A stretch of 64,000 bases of DNA from Rosa chinensis (GCF_002994745.2 NC_037090.1:930001-994000); one strand, 5' to 3'; numbered from the stretch's first letter, positions 26,669-37,624 are shown. Notes: generated by a model not told the origin, from the sequence alone. Numbers and translations: made by a program.

Positions 26669-27013
26669 TGTTAAGAGTGAAGCATCATCAGCTCATAGTG
26701 AATCATTATCAGTTCGAAGTCAACTAGAAGCAGCATCAAGTCAAGGTCAGAAGTCAGCAAATGAGAAGAATAGGGAGCTTAGTTAGTCAAGCAGATCACA
26801 CGTGTCTGTCATCCATTCATTCTGTTAAGGATTAGCCAACAGAACTCTATTTGCTACTGTTAGTTTTGAGCTAAGCATTTTTGTAACAGAAACACACAGA
26901 GAAAAGAGAAAAAAGTTGTTTTAGCTCTCTTTATCATTCTTCGTCTTCTTCCTCACCGTAGCCATCGTCCTCGTGTTCTCTGCTATCTCATCATCACACC
27001 ATGTTTTCTCACA
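26669..27013 (+). repeat. 5' LTR of the gag-only element
   Basis: 345 bp, begins tgttaagagtg and ends ttttctcaca. No difference from the 3' LTR was seen on reading. Confidence 0.95.
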
Positions 27014-27535
27014 TGGTATCAAAGCCCATGGCGGCATGACTATCGATCCATCATCAAGTTCTCCGCTGCAACTCCGATTCGAGTCATCATCAAGTTCTCC
27101 ACTGTAACTCCAATTCGATCCACCATCAAAACCCTAAGTTCCTCTTCTTCTCTCTTTGTTCTTCCTTTCCTTTACTCAAATTACCAGTAGAAAATCATTA
27201 CTGTTCAAGATATTACTCAAGAATCAAGCAAAGTCAACAAGAAAATACCATATATAAGTAAAAGAAATCGTTTTCTCTACTCATAGATCTACTATTATGT
27301 TCTTGATTTGTGGAAATTAGTTTGTGAATCAAGATTTGGGGCTATTTACATAGCAACTTGTGTGGCTTATACCTATTGGGCGTTTTGTGGCTACCTCCTG
27401 TAGTTGTTTGTGTTACTCATCAAGGTTCAAGATTCAGTCTTTTAGCTCATACGGTAGCTAGTAGCTGTTTATCTTCAAAGTTTCAGAGAATTGTTCATCT
27501 TCAAGATCCAGATAATTGTGCATCTTCAATCTGAT

Positions 27536-29155
27536 ATGGCAACCTCATGTCAACATTGCAATGCGGTCTCTGTGCGGCTAGATGAGACAAATTACCCAAC
27601 TTGGGTATTTCAGATGCAACATCATCTAAGGGGGCATGGTCTACTGAAATTAGTGAATGGAACTCATCCATGTCCTCCAGAATTCATTGCTGGCACTGAT
27701 GGTTCTCTCACAGAAAATACCGAAGCTTATGAAAAATGGTTGCAACAAGATAGTTTTGTTATCTCTAAGATTACCAACACTCTCTCTGCTGAGGCTCTTA
27801 TATTGGTAATTGGCTGTGAAACTTCAATGGAGGTATGGACCACTCTCAAACAGCAATTTGCACCAAATTCTGAATTTCACATTATGCGATTGAAGTATAC
27901 TTTGCAAAATATCCGAAAAGGATCAGATTCTATTGACAAATATTTGTTGCGATTTATAAATGTCAGAAATCATTTAGCTGTTGTTGGTGTTAGTATGTCA
28001 GATCAGGATATCAAAATGCTGATTTTAGCTGGCCTTCCTAATGAATATGCTCACACTAGGCAAATTATCAGAGGGAAAGATCATATTACTATGGCAGAAG
28101 TGAGGTCATTGCTTTTATCTGCTGAGTTTGAATTGGAATTAGAGCAAAAAGGTCCTCCTTTCTCACCAATGAATGCAATGGTAGCAAATAATGTCGGCTA
28201 TGTTGGAACTTCCCCTAGATTTAGTTCAAATGAAGTTGCATGTTCTGTACCTAATGCACCTTCTGGGTTCATTGTTGCCACTCCTGGACCAATTATTGCC
28301 TCATCTACATCATACATGCCTACTGGTGTCACTCCACAAGTTGGTGTGTTTTCAAACAATGCTTATGTTCAATCACAAGCCAATACAGTTCCGAACAATT
28401 ACCCTCAGTTTCCAAACAACAACAATTCAAGGAATGGAGGCAATAACAATATAAACAGCAACTCAGGGAGCTACTTCAAACCAAGGTTTAACTCAAATCA
28501 AGGTCCACTGAAATGCCAAATTTGTGAGAAGCCTGGACATAGTGCTTATAAATGCTTTCAGAGAAACCCACATAAACAAGGTGAAGCCTCTAGCTCTACT
28601 GTTGAATGTCATATTTGCAAGAAATCAGGCCATACTACAAAAACTTGCAGGTACAGAGTCAATAATCAAAATGGGAATACTGTAATGGATGCCTGCACTG
28701 ATAATGCATCTGTTCATGAAGTTTGGCTAGTTGGCATGCAGAAGCAACGTGATGAATGTGCACCAACTATTTTTGAAAGAAGAATCGCTGATAATGATGA
28801 TAAAATGGTGGAAGTAGGAGCAGCTGTAAATGCAGCAGATTTCCATAGGCACTACTATGGTATTCAACCACCAACTTGTGCAGCACCTAAAGCTTTGTCT
28901 GCTGCCATCTGCACTCAACCAAAGCCACCGTCCATTGCTACTCAACCAAATACCAATGCTTCTCAATCACAAGTTGTCAAGCCTCTGCCATTTGCATTTT
29001 CTCTATTATCAGTTCCTACTTGCCCTCGTTTGCAGCAAACTCTCCTTAAGAAAATTGAAGCTTTTCCGTCACCAGGCACTTGGCTACTTCCTTCTAATCC
29101 GGACAGACATCTAATGAATTGTAGGCAAACTTGTGAGTCTACTAATTTGTGGTAA
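27536..29155 (+). CDS. Gag-like protein (UBN2 plus two CCHC zinc knuckles) of the gag-only LTR element
   Basis: About 539 aa from ATG 27536; the frame is also open upstream from a TTG at 27491, but MATSCQHC is the natural start. The N-terminal half matches Copia Gag (UBN2 family): a tryptophan-rich start (LDETNYPTWVFQMQHHLRGH), a central helix-rich region with LKQQFAPNSEFHIMRLKYTL and a later LILAGLPNEY segment. An Asn-rich linker leads to two nucleic-acid-binding knuckles of C-x2-C-x4-H-x4-C form: CQICEKPGHSAYKC (about residue 326) and CHICKKSGHTTKTC (about residue 357). About 150 further residues, Pro/Ala/Ser-rich, have no recognisable domain and lack the DSGA motif of a Copia protease. Expected role: coat of cytoplasmic virus-like particles that package the element RNA. 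Confidence 0.9.
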   Translation: MATSCQHCNAVSVRLDETNYPTWVFQMQHHLRGHGLLKLVNGTHPCPPEFIAGTDGSLTENTEAYEKWLQQDSFVISKITNTLSAEALILVIGCETSMEVWTTLKQQFAPNSEFHIMRLKYTLQNIRKGSDSIDKYLLRFINVRNHLAVVGVSMSDQDIKMLILAGLPNEYAHTRQIIRGKDHITMAEVRSLLLSAEFELELEQKGPPFSPMNAMVANNVGYVGTSPRFSSNEVACSVPNAPSGFIVATPGPIIASSTSYMPTGVTPQVGVFSNNAYVQSQANTVPNNYPQFPNNNNSRNGGNNNINSNSGSYFKPRFNSNQGPLKCQICEKPGHSAYKCFQRNPHKQGEASSSTVECHICKKSGHTTKTCRYRVNNQNGNTVMDACTDNASVHEVWLVGMQKQRDECAPTIFERRIADNDDKMVEVGAAVNAADFHRHYYGIQPPTCAAPKALSAAICTQPKPPSIATQPNTNASQSQVVKPLPFAFSLLSVPTCPRLQQTLLKKIEAFPSPGTWLLPSNPDRHLMNCRQTCESTNLW

Positions 29156-29240
29156 TCACTTCCTCTCATTCCTCCTGGTTGAGCCACATTCTCTACTGCA
29201 ACCTAGTGCTTGGGGATCCCAGCACTAGTTTGAGGGGGGG

Positions 29241-29585
29241 TGTTAAGAGTGAAGCATCATCAGCTCATAGTGAATCATTATCAGTTCGAAGTCAACTAGA
29301 AGCAGCATCAAGTCAAGGTCAGAAGTCAGCAAATGAGAAGAATAGGGAGCTTAGTTAGTCAAGCAGATCACACGTGTCTGTCATCCATTCATTCTGTTAA
29401 GGATTAGCCAACAGAACTCTATTTGCTACTGTTAGTTTTGAGCTAAGCATTTTTGTAACAGAAACACACAGAGAAAAGAGAAAAAAGTTGTTTTAGCTCT
29501 CTTTATCATTCTTCGTCTTCTTCCTCACCGTAGCCATCGTCCTCGTGTTCTCTGCTATCTCATCATCACACCATGTTTTCTCACA
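29241..29585 (+). repeat. 3' LTR of the gag-only element
   Basis: Directly after the polypurine tract; begins tgttaagagtg, ends ctcaca, followed by the target-site duplication CGTCT. Confidence 0.95.
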
Positions 29586-30215
29586 CGTCTATGTTTTGCC
29601 CTTTTGCGTATATGATGATGTCATGGACAATTCAATGATATGATCTGGGTACAATGTAGCTCCATATTCAAATTGGTTTTCAGTTTCTGACGTTCTGTGG
29701 TGGCCGGGTTTTTGTCGATCTGGTTGCAATCTAGAACACAAAGGATCATCCCTCCAGAATTCATTCCGGAAGATTAAGATATTATCAAGTTCCATTAATT
29801 AATTGATGGGTTTCTTCCCTGTAAAAAGTCATTCATTGATCCTTGAATTTCTCTCTTCAAGAGTTCAAGCATTGCGGGATCAACCGTAACCATCAATTTG
29901 GTTGTTGTATTTTATTTTCAGAATATCAAATTTAATGAAAACCGCTATATTAGCAGTTGGTGTATGTATTGGTGTTGAGAGAACTCAGAGAAGGAGTAAA
30001 CGAAGAATGAGAGAGAGAGAGAGAGAGGAGATCAGTGCTTTGGCGTGAAATGAAGAAGACAAGAATAACATAGAGAATAGAAAATGAAAAGAAAAGATAG
30101 TTTTGTTGTAGACCATTGGATACGAAAATTAACACGTGTCATCATCTCTGTGAAAACTTAGGTAGGTTAGGAGAGAAATCTGAGGATCCGGGTCCATGTA
30201 GGAATCAGAAATGAA

Positions 30216-31136
30216 TAATCATCTAGGTCATTGTTAGACTCTTGCAGAAACTAAACAGCTTGAAAACGGAGAACAATTACACATATTAGAAACCCTAATT
30301 AATTGTGACACATATATATCAAACAATATTTGGATTTCCATAAAGTTTCTCTTGAAAGTAAAATCAATCTACGATTTTAATAATGCAACAATTAGACTAA
30401 TCGTTTCTGAGTGCAAAATCAATCATTTTTACTTACAAATGAGATATTTGTGTCATTAAACAAAATAGTCATGTCATATTTCAATAATACTTTTGCTATT
30501 AAATTGAGATTAATAAGTACGTGTGCATACATACAAACAAATAACATCATATTTCATCCAATGTCTTCTTGTTCGTGGTTAATTTTAATTTTTTAAGATT
30601 TCAAATTGCAAGAACTTGAGTTTAATTTGAAACGGAGATCATAGATGATATGTTTATATGCATATCTAACTTAGGGGACTTAAAAAAAAAAACTTAGGAG
30701 ACATTTTTTTTTTTTTTTCAGTAACACGGAACCAATCTAAATCTGGCTAGCCAATGTAAAATTTAACCCTAGCATGTTAGGGCAAGTATAAAACGTTGGT
30801 ACGTATCTGATACCAGTGTCTTCGGCATCAAGACACTGACTCCCAAATCAACTAACCACTGTTTGTAACAGAGAGCTACTTTCTGATCCCCAATGACCGT
30901 CACCAAGAAGAGCGTAGTCTAGAAAACGACGACCGGGTTATACATCCTCAGCTGCACACAAGAAAGTAGTGACAAAGAGAAAACAAAGGCCAAGGTAAAT
31001 TTCCTTTACAATAATTTGTTCACTCCTAAATCGGTACCAACTTGTATATATATATATAACATTCCATGCATGCCACTTTTAGACTTGGTAATTTCCTAGT
31101 TGATTTAGTAAATAGTCTTTGGTAATTTCTTAATTA
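30216..31136. other. AT-rich intergenic DNA
   Basis: Short A and T runs and a (TA)n tract at about 31045-31058. No gene or bounded repeat recognised. Confidence 0.5.
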
Positions 31137-31180
31137 CACTACTAGAATTTTTCTTATAGGACACCCTCCTACAAGGGTGT
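31137..31180 (+). repeat. Possible CACTA terminus fragment
   Basis: Reads cactactagaa followed by a run resembling the terminus at 58837, then a small hairpin (acaccct ... agggtgt). The matching opposite end was not found, so this may be a fragment or chance similarity. Confidence 0.35.
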
Positions 31181-31422
31181 CTGTTGTTCACAAAGGTCAC
31201 CAATGTCTTCATTAGCCACTATGCAGCCACTAAATACATGACAGTAGTGATTACCCTAGTTTCCTTTGTAGCATACCTAGTTTCCTTTGTAGCATAGAGC
31301 ACCAAAATTGAAACGGTGCCTGGTTTTCAACTCAAAAGAATGTTGTCATGTCAGCTTTCATGTCCGATACCATACACCAATTATAGTGTTAATAGCCAGC
31401 TGTCATGTCTTCTCTATTCTTT

Positions 31423-32445
31423 CCCGCCACCATAAATCCGACGGCCGGCCACTAACCCAAAGAGAAGTATCTGTGTGCAGTGGCGGACGCATAAATTTTT
31501 GTGAGTGGGGGCAAAAAAACAAGGTTGAACAAATAAATATAAAATATTACAATGAATGAAGCATAATTTTTCAATCTTTTGATAATATTTTCAATGAATA
31601 CATATTTTAACTTCCTAGCAGATAAAATGACTTTAAATTAATATATTTTTTTATACATAATTTTTTTTTAAAATCAAATAAGGGACACATAATTTATTTC
31701 CATCTATTTACTGTAAAATACACTTGCTATATTTCCTAACAAAAAAAAATACAAAATCAGCGTGCATTAAAAGAAACACACCGGACACAAGCAATCCAAT
31801 CTTCTTGTATAAAAACCAAACAATGTAAGAGATTTTTTTTTTTTTTGAGAATAGTAAAAGATATTTCAAAGGAATTCAAACTAGTCATGAAGATTGGATT
31901 GCTCGTGTAAGTTCCATCGGTATCAGGCTAGCACGTACTCTAAGCTAGCTAGCTAGCCTAGTCCTTGATGAAGTTTCTTTTTCATTTGTTGTTGGAAAAG
32001 GCGTGCCTTGTAGAGTTGTGGGTATTAATCTAATGCTTTGTTCAATTTGAACTTGGTAATGCAGAAAAAGCAGCTAACTTTCCCGTGTAAGATTATAAAA
32101 GCCAAATGCTTGAACACATTTACACGTGTAATTAAGTTTCTTTAGTTTAATCGTTGTGAGGCAGCAGATTACACTTCCTCTGGGGGCAGGGCAGCATAAT
32201 CTCTGGGGGCAAACCAATGAACATAACATATATATATATATATATATATATGAAGCTGCTGCGCAAATGAAAAAAATCCACTGGGGGCAGCTGCCCTCAC
32301 TCGTCCCAACTCCCAACGTGCGTCCGCCAGTGTCTGTGTGCTATGTTCATTGCAACACCTAATCATTATTAGGTGTTGCAATGAACATAACACACAGATA
32401 CTTCTCTTTGGGTTACTGGTCGGCCGTTGGATTTATGGTGGTGGG
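31423..32445. repeat. 78-bp-arm palindrome (foldback MITE), split by a hAT element
   Basis: If the hAT insertion and one copy of its 8-bp duplication are set aside, 31423-31477 plus 32341-32363 (78 bp) is nearly the exact inverted copy of 32368-32445, with a 4-nt loop catt at 32364-32367. The part still contiguous (about 32334-32397) is a near-perfect hairpin. Arms match at well over 90% by eye. Such a foldback would give a long double-stranded RNA if transcribed. Confidence 0.85.
31478..32332. mobile_element. Non-autonomous hAT element with 8-bp target-site duplication
   Basis: 855 bp with terminal inverted repeats cagtggcggacgca at the left and tgcgtccgccagtg at the right (one mismatch). 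The 8-bp direct repeat tctgtgtg flanks it at 31470-31477 and 32333-32340; eight bases is the hAT signature. The interior is AT-rich with a (TA)n tract at about 32227-32250 and has no transposase frame. It landed inside one arm of a palindrome. Confidence 0.9.
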
Positions 32446-33294
32446 AATGCCCGGCCCCTTCTGATGAACAGGGCACCACACTTCTTGGCTATGCATGGAG
32501 GCCTTTTTTACTTTGGGAGTTGCCTCCTTAATCACAACGGTGATCATTATCTGGAGGGTTTTCCCACTGATCCATTGCCCTCATGGTAAATTACCTTGCC
32601 TACTTCCTCATGGTGATTTTGAATTTACCTGGCTGTTACTCTGGTTTATCTTCGTCCTGCTTGCTTTGTCCCTCTTGCCTGGCGATGTAGCTTTTGTGTG
32701 TTACAAGAGTGAAACTGGGTGCCAACCGATAATGAAATTAGCTAGCTAGTGATTGAGTACAAAATCGGAACACAGTTAACAGTTTAATTTGGTGGGTTAA
32801 TTATGAACCCAGTTTGTTTCTATAACAGGAGTTCCGGACTCTTATAACTTGGCTTATTTCTATAACAGGAGTTCTCCTATAACAGTCTTGTTCCATATTT
32901 GGTGCTCCAACTAATAATAAGAAAGAACAACCACATAAGAAAGAAGAACACCAAAGTAAGCATTGATTGGTGGAGTTGAAAACTAACAGAGGAGAACCAA
33001 CTCAATTAATGATTAATCAAGCTTAAGCCTTCAGGAACTATGCAAAAAATATAGACAAACTCAACCTTAATTAAACAAAAACCAGTCTTTAAACCCAGGA
33101 AAAAAAAACCAGAAGAACGTAATAGCACAAATGTGAAATTGATCACAAATCTTACCAGGTCAAGCTACCCAGACACGAAATTGATCAAAATTCTCAACAG
33201 ATCAAGCTACCCAGACACCAAATTCTTAAAATAATTACAACCCATAAACAAATGATCTATAATAGAGGCGATAGAGAAAAAAGAAGGTAGAGGG
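32446..33294. other. Intergenic DNA with short direct repeats
   Basis: Contains a repeated tttctataacaggagttc at 32817 and 32858, and two copies of a roughly 45-bp unit ending caagctacccagacac at about 33136-33220. No supported gene. Confidence 0.5.
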
Positions 33295-33618
33295 TTGAAG
33301 GGGAGAGTGAAAAATAATCGGTGCAAAGAGAGAGAAGATGAAATTGAACCCAAAGAAGAGGTGTTAAGGGAGGCTGAAGCAAAAGAATGGCATGAGAGAG
33401 AGAGAATGATGAGGTTGAGGCGAAGAGCAGATCCAGTGAGAATGGATTTCAACGTCTACAACACCGGCTTCCACAATCCCATAAGTTTTGGCGTCGCTCT
33501 CGTAGACGATGTGGGCTGTGTTTTGGAGACTGTAGAGTCTCATTTAACACAGTTCAGGTTGTTGCCAAACACGGGCTACCTCGTGTTATGGTACCCCGTC
33601 CCATCCAGTCCCTCATAA
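33295..33618 (+). other. Hypothetical open frame, unassigned
   Basis: 107 codons from ATG 33295, starting with a highly charged Arg/Glu-rich segment, then a less biased half (contains MDFNVYNTGFHNPISFGVAL). No domain is recognised. A fragment of a gene or a chance frame are both possible. Confidence 0.2.
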
Positions 33619-34129
33619 CAAACACCACCTATATGTGTAATTTGTAGGGTGCTATGTTACTCTGAATCATATGTGAGGCATTTAAGGGTTATGAACATAT
33701 ACGTGTAATTTGTAGGGTACTATGTTAATTATGAACATATATGTGTAAACGCTTCTTCTTTTGTAAGCTAGAGATTCCCTTGTTTGTCTTGCTGGGCTCA
33801 ATTTCCAATTTTTACAGTAGTAGCAAGGAACATTGTTGTAAGCAATCATATGGTAATCAAACTATTAACTATGTACTTAATCATGTAGTCTCTCGGTTTC
33901 TACTCCCTACAATTGTGTGCATCTAAATCAATCATATTTTGTCCGTTGGGAGGAGTACATAGTGACATGATTGGTAGGAACCACAGGAACAAGTACTCAT
34001 TTTTGTGCTGATTTTTAATCGAGTTTTGAATTTTCACCGACTTGGGGTCAATTAGATCTTTGATGTGCGTATGTTACTATGTGTATGAAACAAAGAACGT
34101 GGGGAATTCTGTTGCCTGCTTATCCAATT

Positions 34130-34640
34130 ATCCACCGGCGGAGCCAGGATTTAAGGGTTGAGGGGCCGAAATGTAAAGCATAAGATTAATTCATGGTATA
34201 TACCTATTAGAGAAGTAGAAATAAAATACAAGTTGTTTGTGATAAAATTAAAGAGATACTATCCCAAAATAATTTTTCTAATTGAGTTTTACCGTTAGTC
34301 TACTATGAGTACCTAGCCATTCGTTCTAGTCTTCTTCCTCTAGATGTTGATCTTATTTATGGTTTATTATGTGGTTAATCTTATTTATGGTCAATTATGT
34401 GGTTAATCTATTGAAAAGCAAAGGACCCTTTTTGTGTAAAAGCCAGAAAAAAGAGTAATTTAATAGAATTTATTGATACAATTTTAGTTACCAAAATAGT
34501 TTGAGGGGGCCATATAAGCACAAATAAATAAGAAACATTTCTTGCTTATGTTAATCATACAATATATAACATATAATTGCATAGACTGGGGGGTGCCAAG
34601 GCCACTTCAGGCCCTGGTGTAGCTCAGCCATTCATCAAAC
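34130..34640. mobile_element. Possible hAT-like MITE
   Basis: The left part reads ccggcggagccaggattt, a common start of plant hAT MITEs, followed by a gaggggcc run. The right part has gggggtgccaaggcc and ends near ccctggtgtagctcagcc, which is roughly the inverted complement. The ends are diverged and no clean 8-bp duplication was found. Confidence 0.4.
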
Positions 34641-34796
34641 TATCAAAGATTAACTAGAAAAATTGAGAAGTACTTGACAATCCAGCATACAAAGGTACAA
34701 ACACGTGAATGATAGCTAGCTGGTATTATATAGTTCTAGTATACAGTGAAAATAAAGTCTCATAGAGAGTGTGAAATGAAAACATGCAAATGATGT

Positions 34797-36584
34797 CTAG
34801 GTCCTGGAGTCCAAAGCCAAAATGGTGCTGAGGTTCATGGGGTTCATGTATTCAGTAGTGCCGGACAGAATATTCTGAACAATGTACCGGTTTGCCCTTT
34901 CTGATGGATGAAATGAATCCCAGAAAGCATATACGTCTCTGTTCGGGCACAAATTGGACAATCCAGTGCACAATCCCAGCCCATTGTAAGGTCCTTGCCC
35001 GCAGCAGGCAATTTTCGCTGTAGTAAATCCTGCACAAAATAGTGATTACAAATCAATCGCCATTCTTAATTGAACGACATAATTAATTTACTACGCTTTA
35101 GGAAATTATAGCAGACTTTACGTACCATATGCTTGAGGGTTAACCACGAAGTCACTAGCACTCTGCTGAGTGTTAGCAGCAATGAAGATATCGGCACCCA
35201 GTTCCCTGTTGAGTCCAAGTAGCATCTGAGTAAGTTGCGGATTAAAGAGACCTGCAGCTCTTTGCAGCTCGGCTGAGCATTGACCGTTCGTACTTCTCGT
35301 GGCCAACTCAGCTGGAACACAGCCTAATGGTCCTGTACCTGTCACCAAAACCCTACGCCCTCCAAGATCGTATAGCCTCTGAAAAGGACACAGTACGTTT
35401 TTATCATCAGTGACAACTTGCACGTCATTAAGTAACTTGGTCCACATTTTTTGATCAAATGGCGAGAGTAGAGTCGGTAGAAGCCCCAACCGAAACATTA
35501 CTGAGTTAAACAAAAGTAATTCTGAAACATTAATTACCGAGTTAAACAAAAGTAATTTGGTTTTAGAGAAGTGACCGGATTACCAAAAGAAGTTTTCTGA
35601 ACTCAGAAATGAGGTATTCGACATAATCTGGAAGAGAATATTGACGAGATCTAGCAGAGTAGGGAACCAAGTAGTAATTGTTGACAAAGTCGTTGCCGCC
35701 AACAGTCATGAGAATAAGTGCTCCGCTTACAAGTTGCTCCGCCCGTTCAGATCCGATAAGGGCACTCACTCTTTGCTGGTATTCTTGAAAATACTCAAAT
35801 TGTCTGTACATTCTGATTATGTTTACCTGCAAAATTGTTTTTAGAATTTCCATAAGCACTTCCATAAACGTTTTTGTCTCTACGACTTCTAATAAAAATG
35901 CTTCCATCAATATTGCTATTGAAAATAACACTTCAAAATTAATAAAGAACTTTGCAAATCCCGGAATTAGCCCTCTTTTAATAAAGCAATATACCAAAAA
36001 CACCTCTCTTCAAGATCCTAATTAGTCAGTCATACCGCCACGTGGTTCAGCTTTCCTATCTAAGAATCTCTTCTTTTGTACATAAGCGGTCCAAACAATT
36101 TGGTGTCCTAAATAAAACTTACAAACTGAATTCCGGTGTCATTGAGGATTCCAATGCCAGCAGAAGCAAAGTTGGCACCAACAAGTAGCCTTTGTCCGGT
36201 GAGCTCTGGACTCAAGTAAGGCAACGTGGATTCTGCACCAAGTGCTTGACCTGTTTACACAACACATTAAAGTCAACCACTGTTATTGAAGTTAAGTTAC
36301 TAATATATAGAGAAAGTTCAACATAATTAGAAGTAGTAAACCCAACTGATGAAGTCAGGGATGTTGTAGCCATTGGAGAAACGGCCCGTTGGTCGACCAG
36401 TTGGATAGTCAATGCCATAAGGATAAGCGTCGGCACGAGCCTGGGTTAGCAAGTAATTGTTGTTGCCATTGTCGACCAAGGAGTCTCCGAACACGAAAAA
36501 GGCACGAGCCTCGACCTGCTGGGTGCCGAAGCTTTCCAATGCAGTGAGGACCAGACTGAAAATCAGCACCAGTGAGCTAGCCAT
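34797..36584 (-). CDS. GDSL esterase/lipase B, LTL1-like, secreted
   Basis: Second tandem lipase. Exons 36347-36584, 36123-36250, 35584-35826, 35126-35378 and 34797-35029 give 1095 nt (364 aa) with the same intron positions and phases as GDSL-A. ATG 36584 opens a signal peptide ([20 protein letters not shown]) followed by [20 protein letters not shown]. Block III is [10 protein letters not shown], block V is [13 protein letters not shown], and the protein ends [10 protein letters not shown]. All catalytic positions of the SGNH family are kept, so it should be active. A TATA box lies about 85-90 bp upstream and a SINE begins at 36768, so the proximal promoter is only about 180 bp long before foreign DNA begins. 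Confidence 0.95.
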
Positions 36585-36668
36585 GTAGGTGGCTTGTTTT
36601 GAAGATGGAACGTTAGATATTCAAACAAGATTAAGCAACTTGTGTGTTGGAGTGAAGAAGATAGGGTC

Positions 36669-36678
36669 TTATATAAAG
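36669..36678 (-). promoter_or_regulatory. TATA box of GDSL-B
   Basis: Minus strand reads ctttatataa, about 85-90 bp upstream of the ATG at 36584. Confidence 0.65.
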
Positions 36679-36766
36679 GTCCTAAAGGTAGGGGTTTTGT
36701 CAGAAGGAGTAAAACAAGGCCGGCCCACTTGAATAAAATTAGCAAGCTAGAGGGTAGATGTGTTAA

Positions 36767-36767
<1 letters not shown>

Positions 36768-36806
<39 letters not shown>

Positions 36807-36898
36807 CCCCACCCCATTCCCAGCCTTGATGGGGCTCGAACTCTTGACCTCTTACATATGAGACCAAAGCCTTACCACCCCACCAAACACACACACCC
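36768..36898 (-). mobile_element. tRNA-derived SINE with 17-bp target-site duplication
   Basis: On the minus strand it starts near 36898, carries an A-box-like word (gtggtaaggctttgg) and a B box (gagttcgagcccc), and ends in a long A tract followed by T on the plus strand (36768-36805). The 17-bp direct repeat agggtagatgtgttaat flanks it at 36751-36767 and 36899-36915. All hallmarks of a SINE insertion are present. It sits about 180 bp upstream of the GDSL-B start codon. Confidence 0.9.
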
Positions 36899-36984
36899 AG
36901 GGTAGATGTGTTAATGGCACTACCAAAAGTTATATCTCTGATGATAGGTGTGCACAATACTATTACATACATATGTCTAAATAT

Positions 36985-37600
36985 ATGTTCCGGCGACGTA
37001 TTTTTATTTTTCAGTGGTGTTTTATTGTCCGGTTTAGTCTAATAAGTCCATACTCTTTTGAGCTAGAGTGTGGGGGTCTTGTTATTGTAGTTGAGGCTTG
37101 TCACTCCCAGGAATTCAATTTACTGTTAATACCTTTTTGTGGTCAAAGTAATGGGAAAAAGCTCATGTATGTGGTCTGGCTATGAGGATGTACTTTGACT
37201 CCTGGGTCAATGTGGACGAAGTGACAGTGATATGGCGTTATTTCTAGGGGCTATATGTTTTACTCTTGGTGTTTGTTTTCAATGTGGTGGTGACTTGCTC
37301 TTGCGTGGTGTTGATGAAGGGGAAGTGACTGTTTGTAATATTGGCGGCAAAGATTTATCGTGACTCTCATAATTGGTCTTATTTTGTAGCCCGAGTTGAG
37401 GGGTGATTAGTTTGGTTAGAGGTTGGGCCTGCTTGGGTCATGGATGTCATTGTGAATGACGGACTTGTAACTGAGGTTGTTCTTATGGAGGAGAGTGGAG
37501 AGCTTTTGTCCACCACCGGTCATTCTCGTCGTATGTAATATTATTACTTTAGAATAAAAGATTTTATTCATTCTCAAAACAAAAACAAAAAACAAAAAAC
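36985..37600 (+). mobile_element. Probable truncated LINE 3' end
   Basis: The block ends in agaataaaagattttattc, then an A-rich (caaaaa)n tail at about 37577-37600, the usual look of a plant L1 3' terminus. Interior frames are broken. The 5' edge and target-site duplication were not found. Confidence 0.4.
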
Positions 37601-37624
37601 CATAAGAGTAGTAAAGGATCCGGG

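Larger units (their letters stand above)
26669..29585 (+). mobile_element. Gag-only LTR retrotransposon (TR-GAG type, Copia-like)
   Basis: Bounded by 345-bp LTRs at 26669-27013 and 29241-29585 that look identical on reading, each TG...CA, and by the 5-bp target-site duplication CGTCT at 26664-26668 and 29586-29590. The primer-binding site tggtatcaaagc directly follows the 5' LTR and resembles the initiator tRNA-Met complement used by Copia elements, with one mismatch. A G-rich polypurine tract (gaggggggg) directly precedes the 3' LTR. The 2.9-kb element has a single long frame (27536-29155) coding only for a Gag-like protein. Fewer than 90 bp separate that stop from the polypurine tract, so there is no room for protease, integrase, reverse transcriptase or RNase H. 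Matching LTRs and an open frame indicate a very recent insertion, presumably driven by enzymes from a partner element. Confidence 0.95.
26235..30215. mobile_element. Inverted-repeat (MULE/foldback-like) element interrupted by an LTR element
   Basis: The segment 26235-26480 is matched, inverted, by about 29960-30215. Both contain cctacatg, gacccggatcctc, a tttctctcctaa-like run, gacacgtgt and a CT-rich stretch, in the same order. By eye the arms are roughly 75-80% alike over about 220 bp. Removing the LTR retrotransposon inserted at 26669 leaves about 1.06 kb. Long, imperfect terminal inverted repeats fit a non-autonomous Mutator-like or foldback element. No target-site duplication was confidently found and no transposase is present. 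Confidence 0.65.

Noticed and set aside
32225..32252. (TA)n run as a structured RNA or origin
   Set aside because: Simple microsatellite inside a hAT element.
33295..33618. A confident protein-coding gene
   Set aside because: Biased charged composition, no domain, no splice partners and no promoter signal; kept only as a hypothetical frame.
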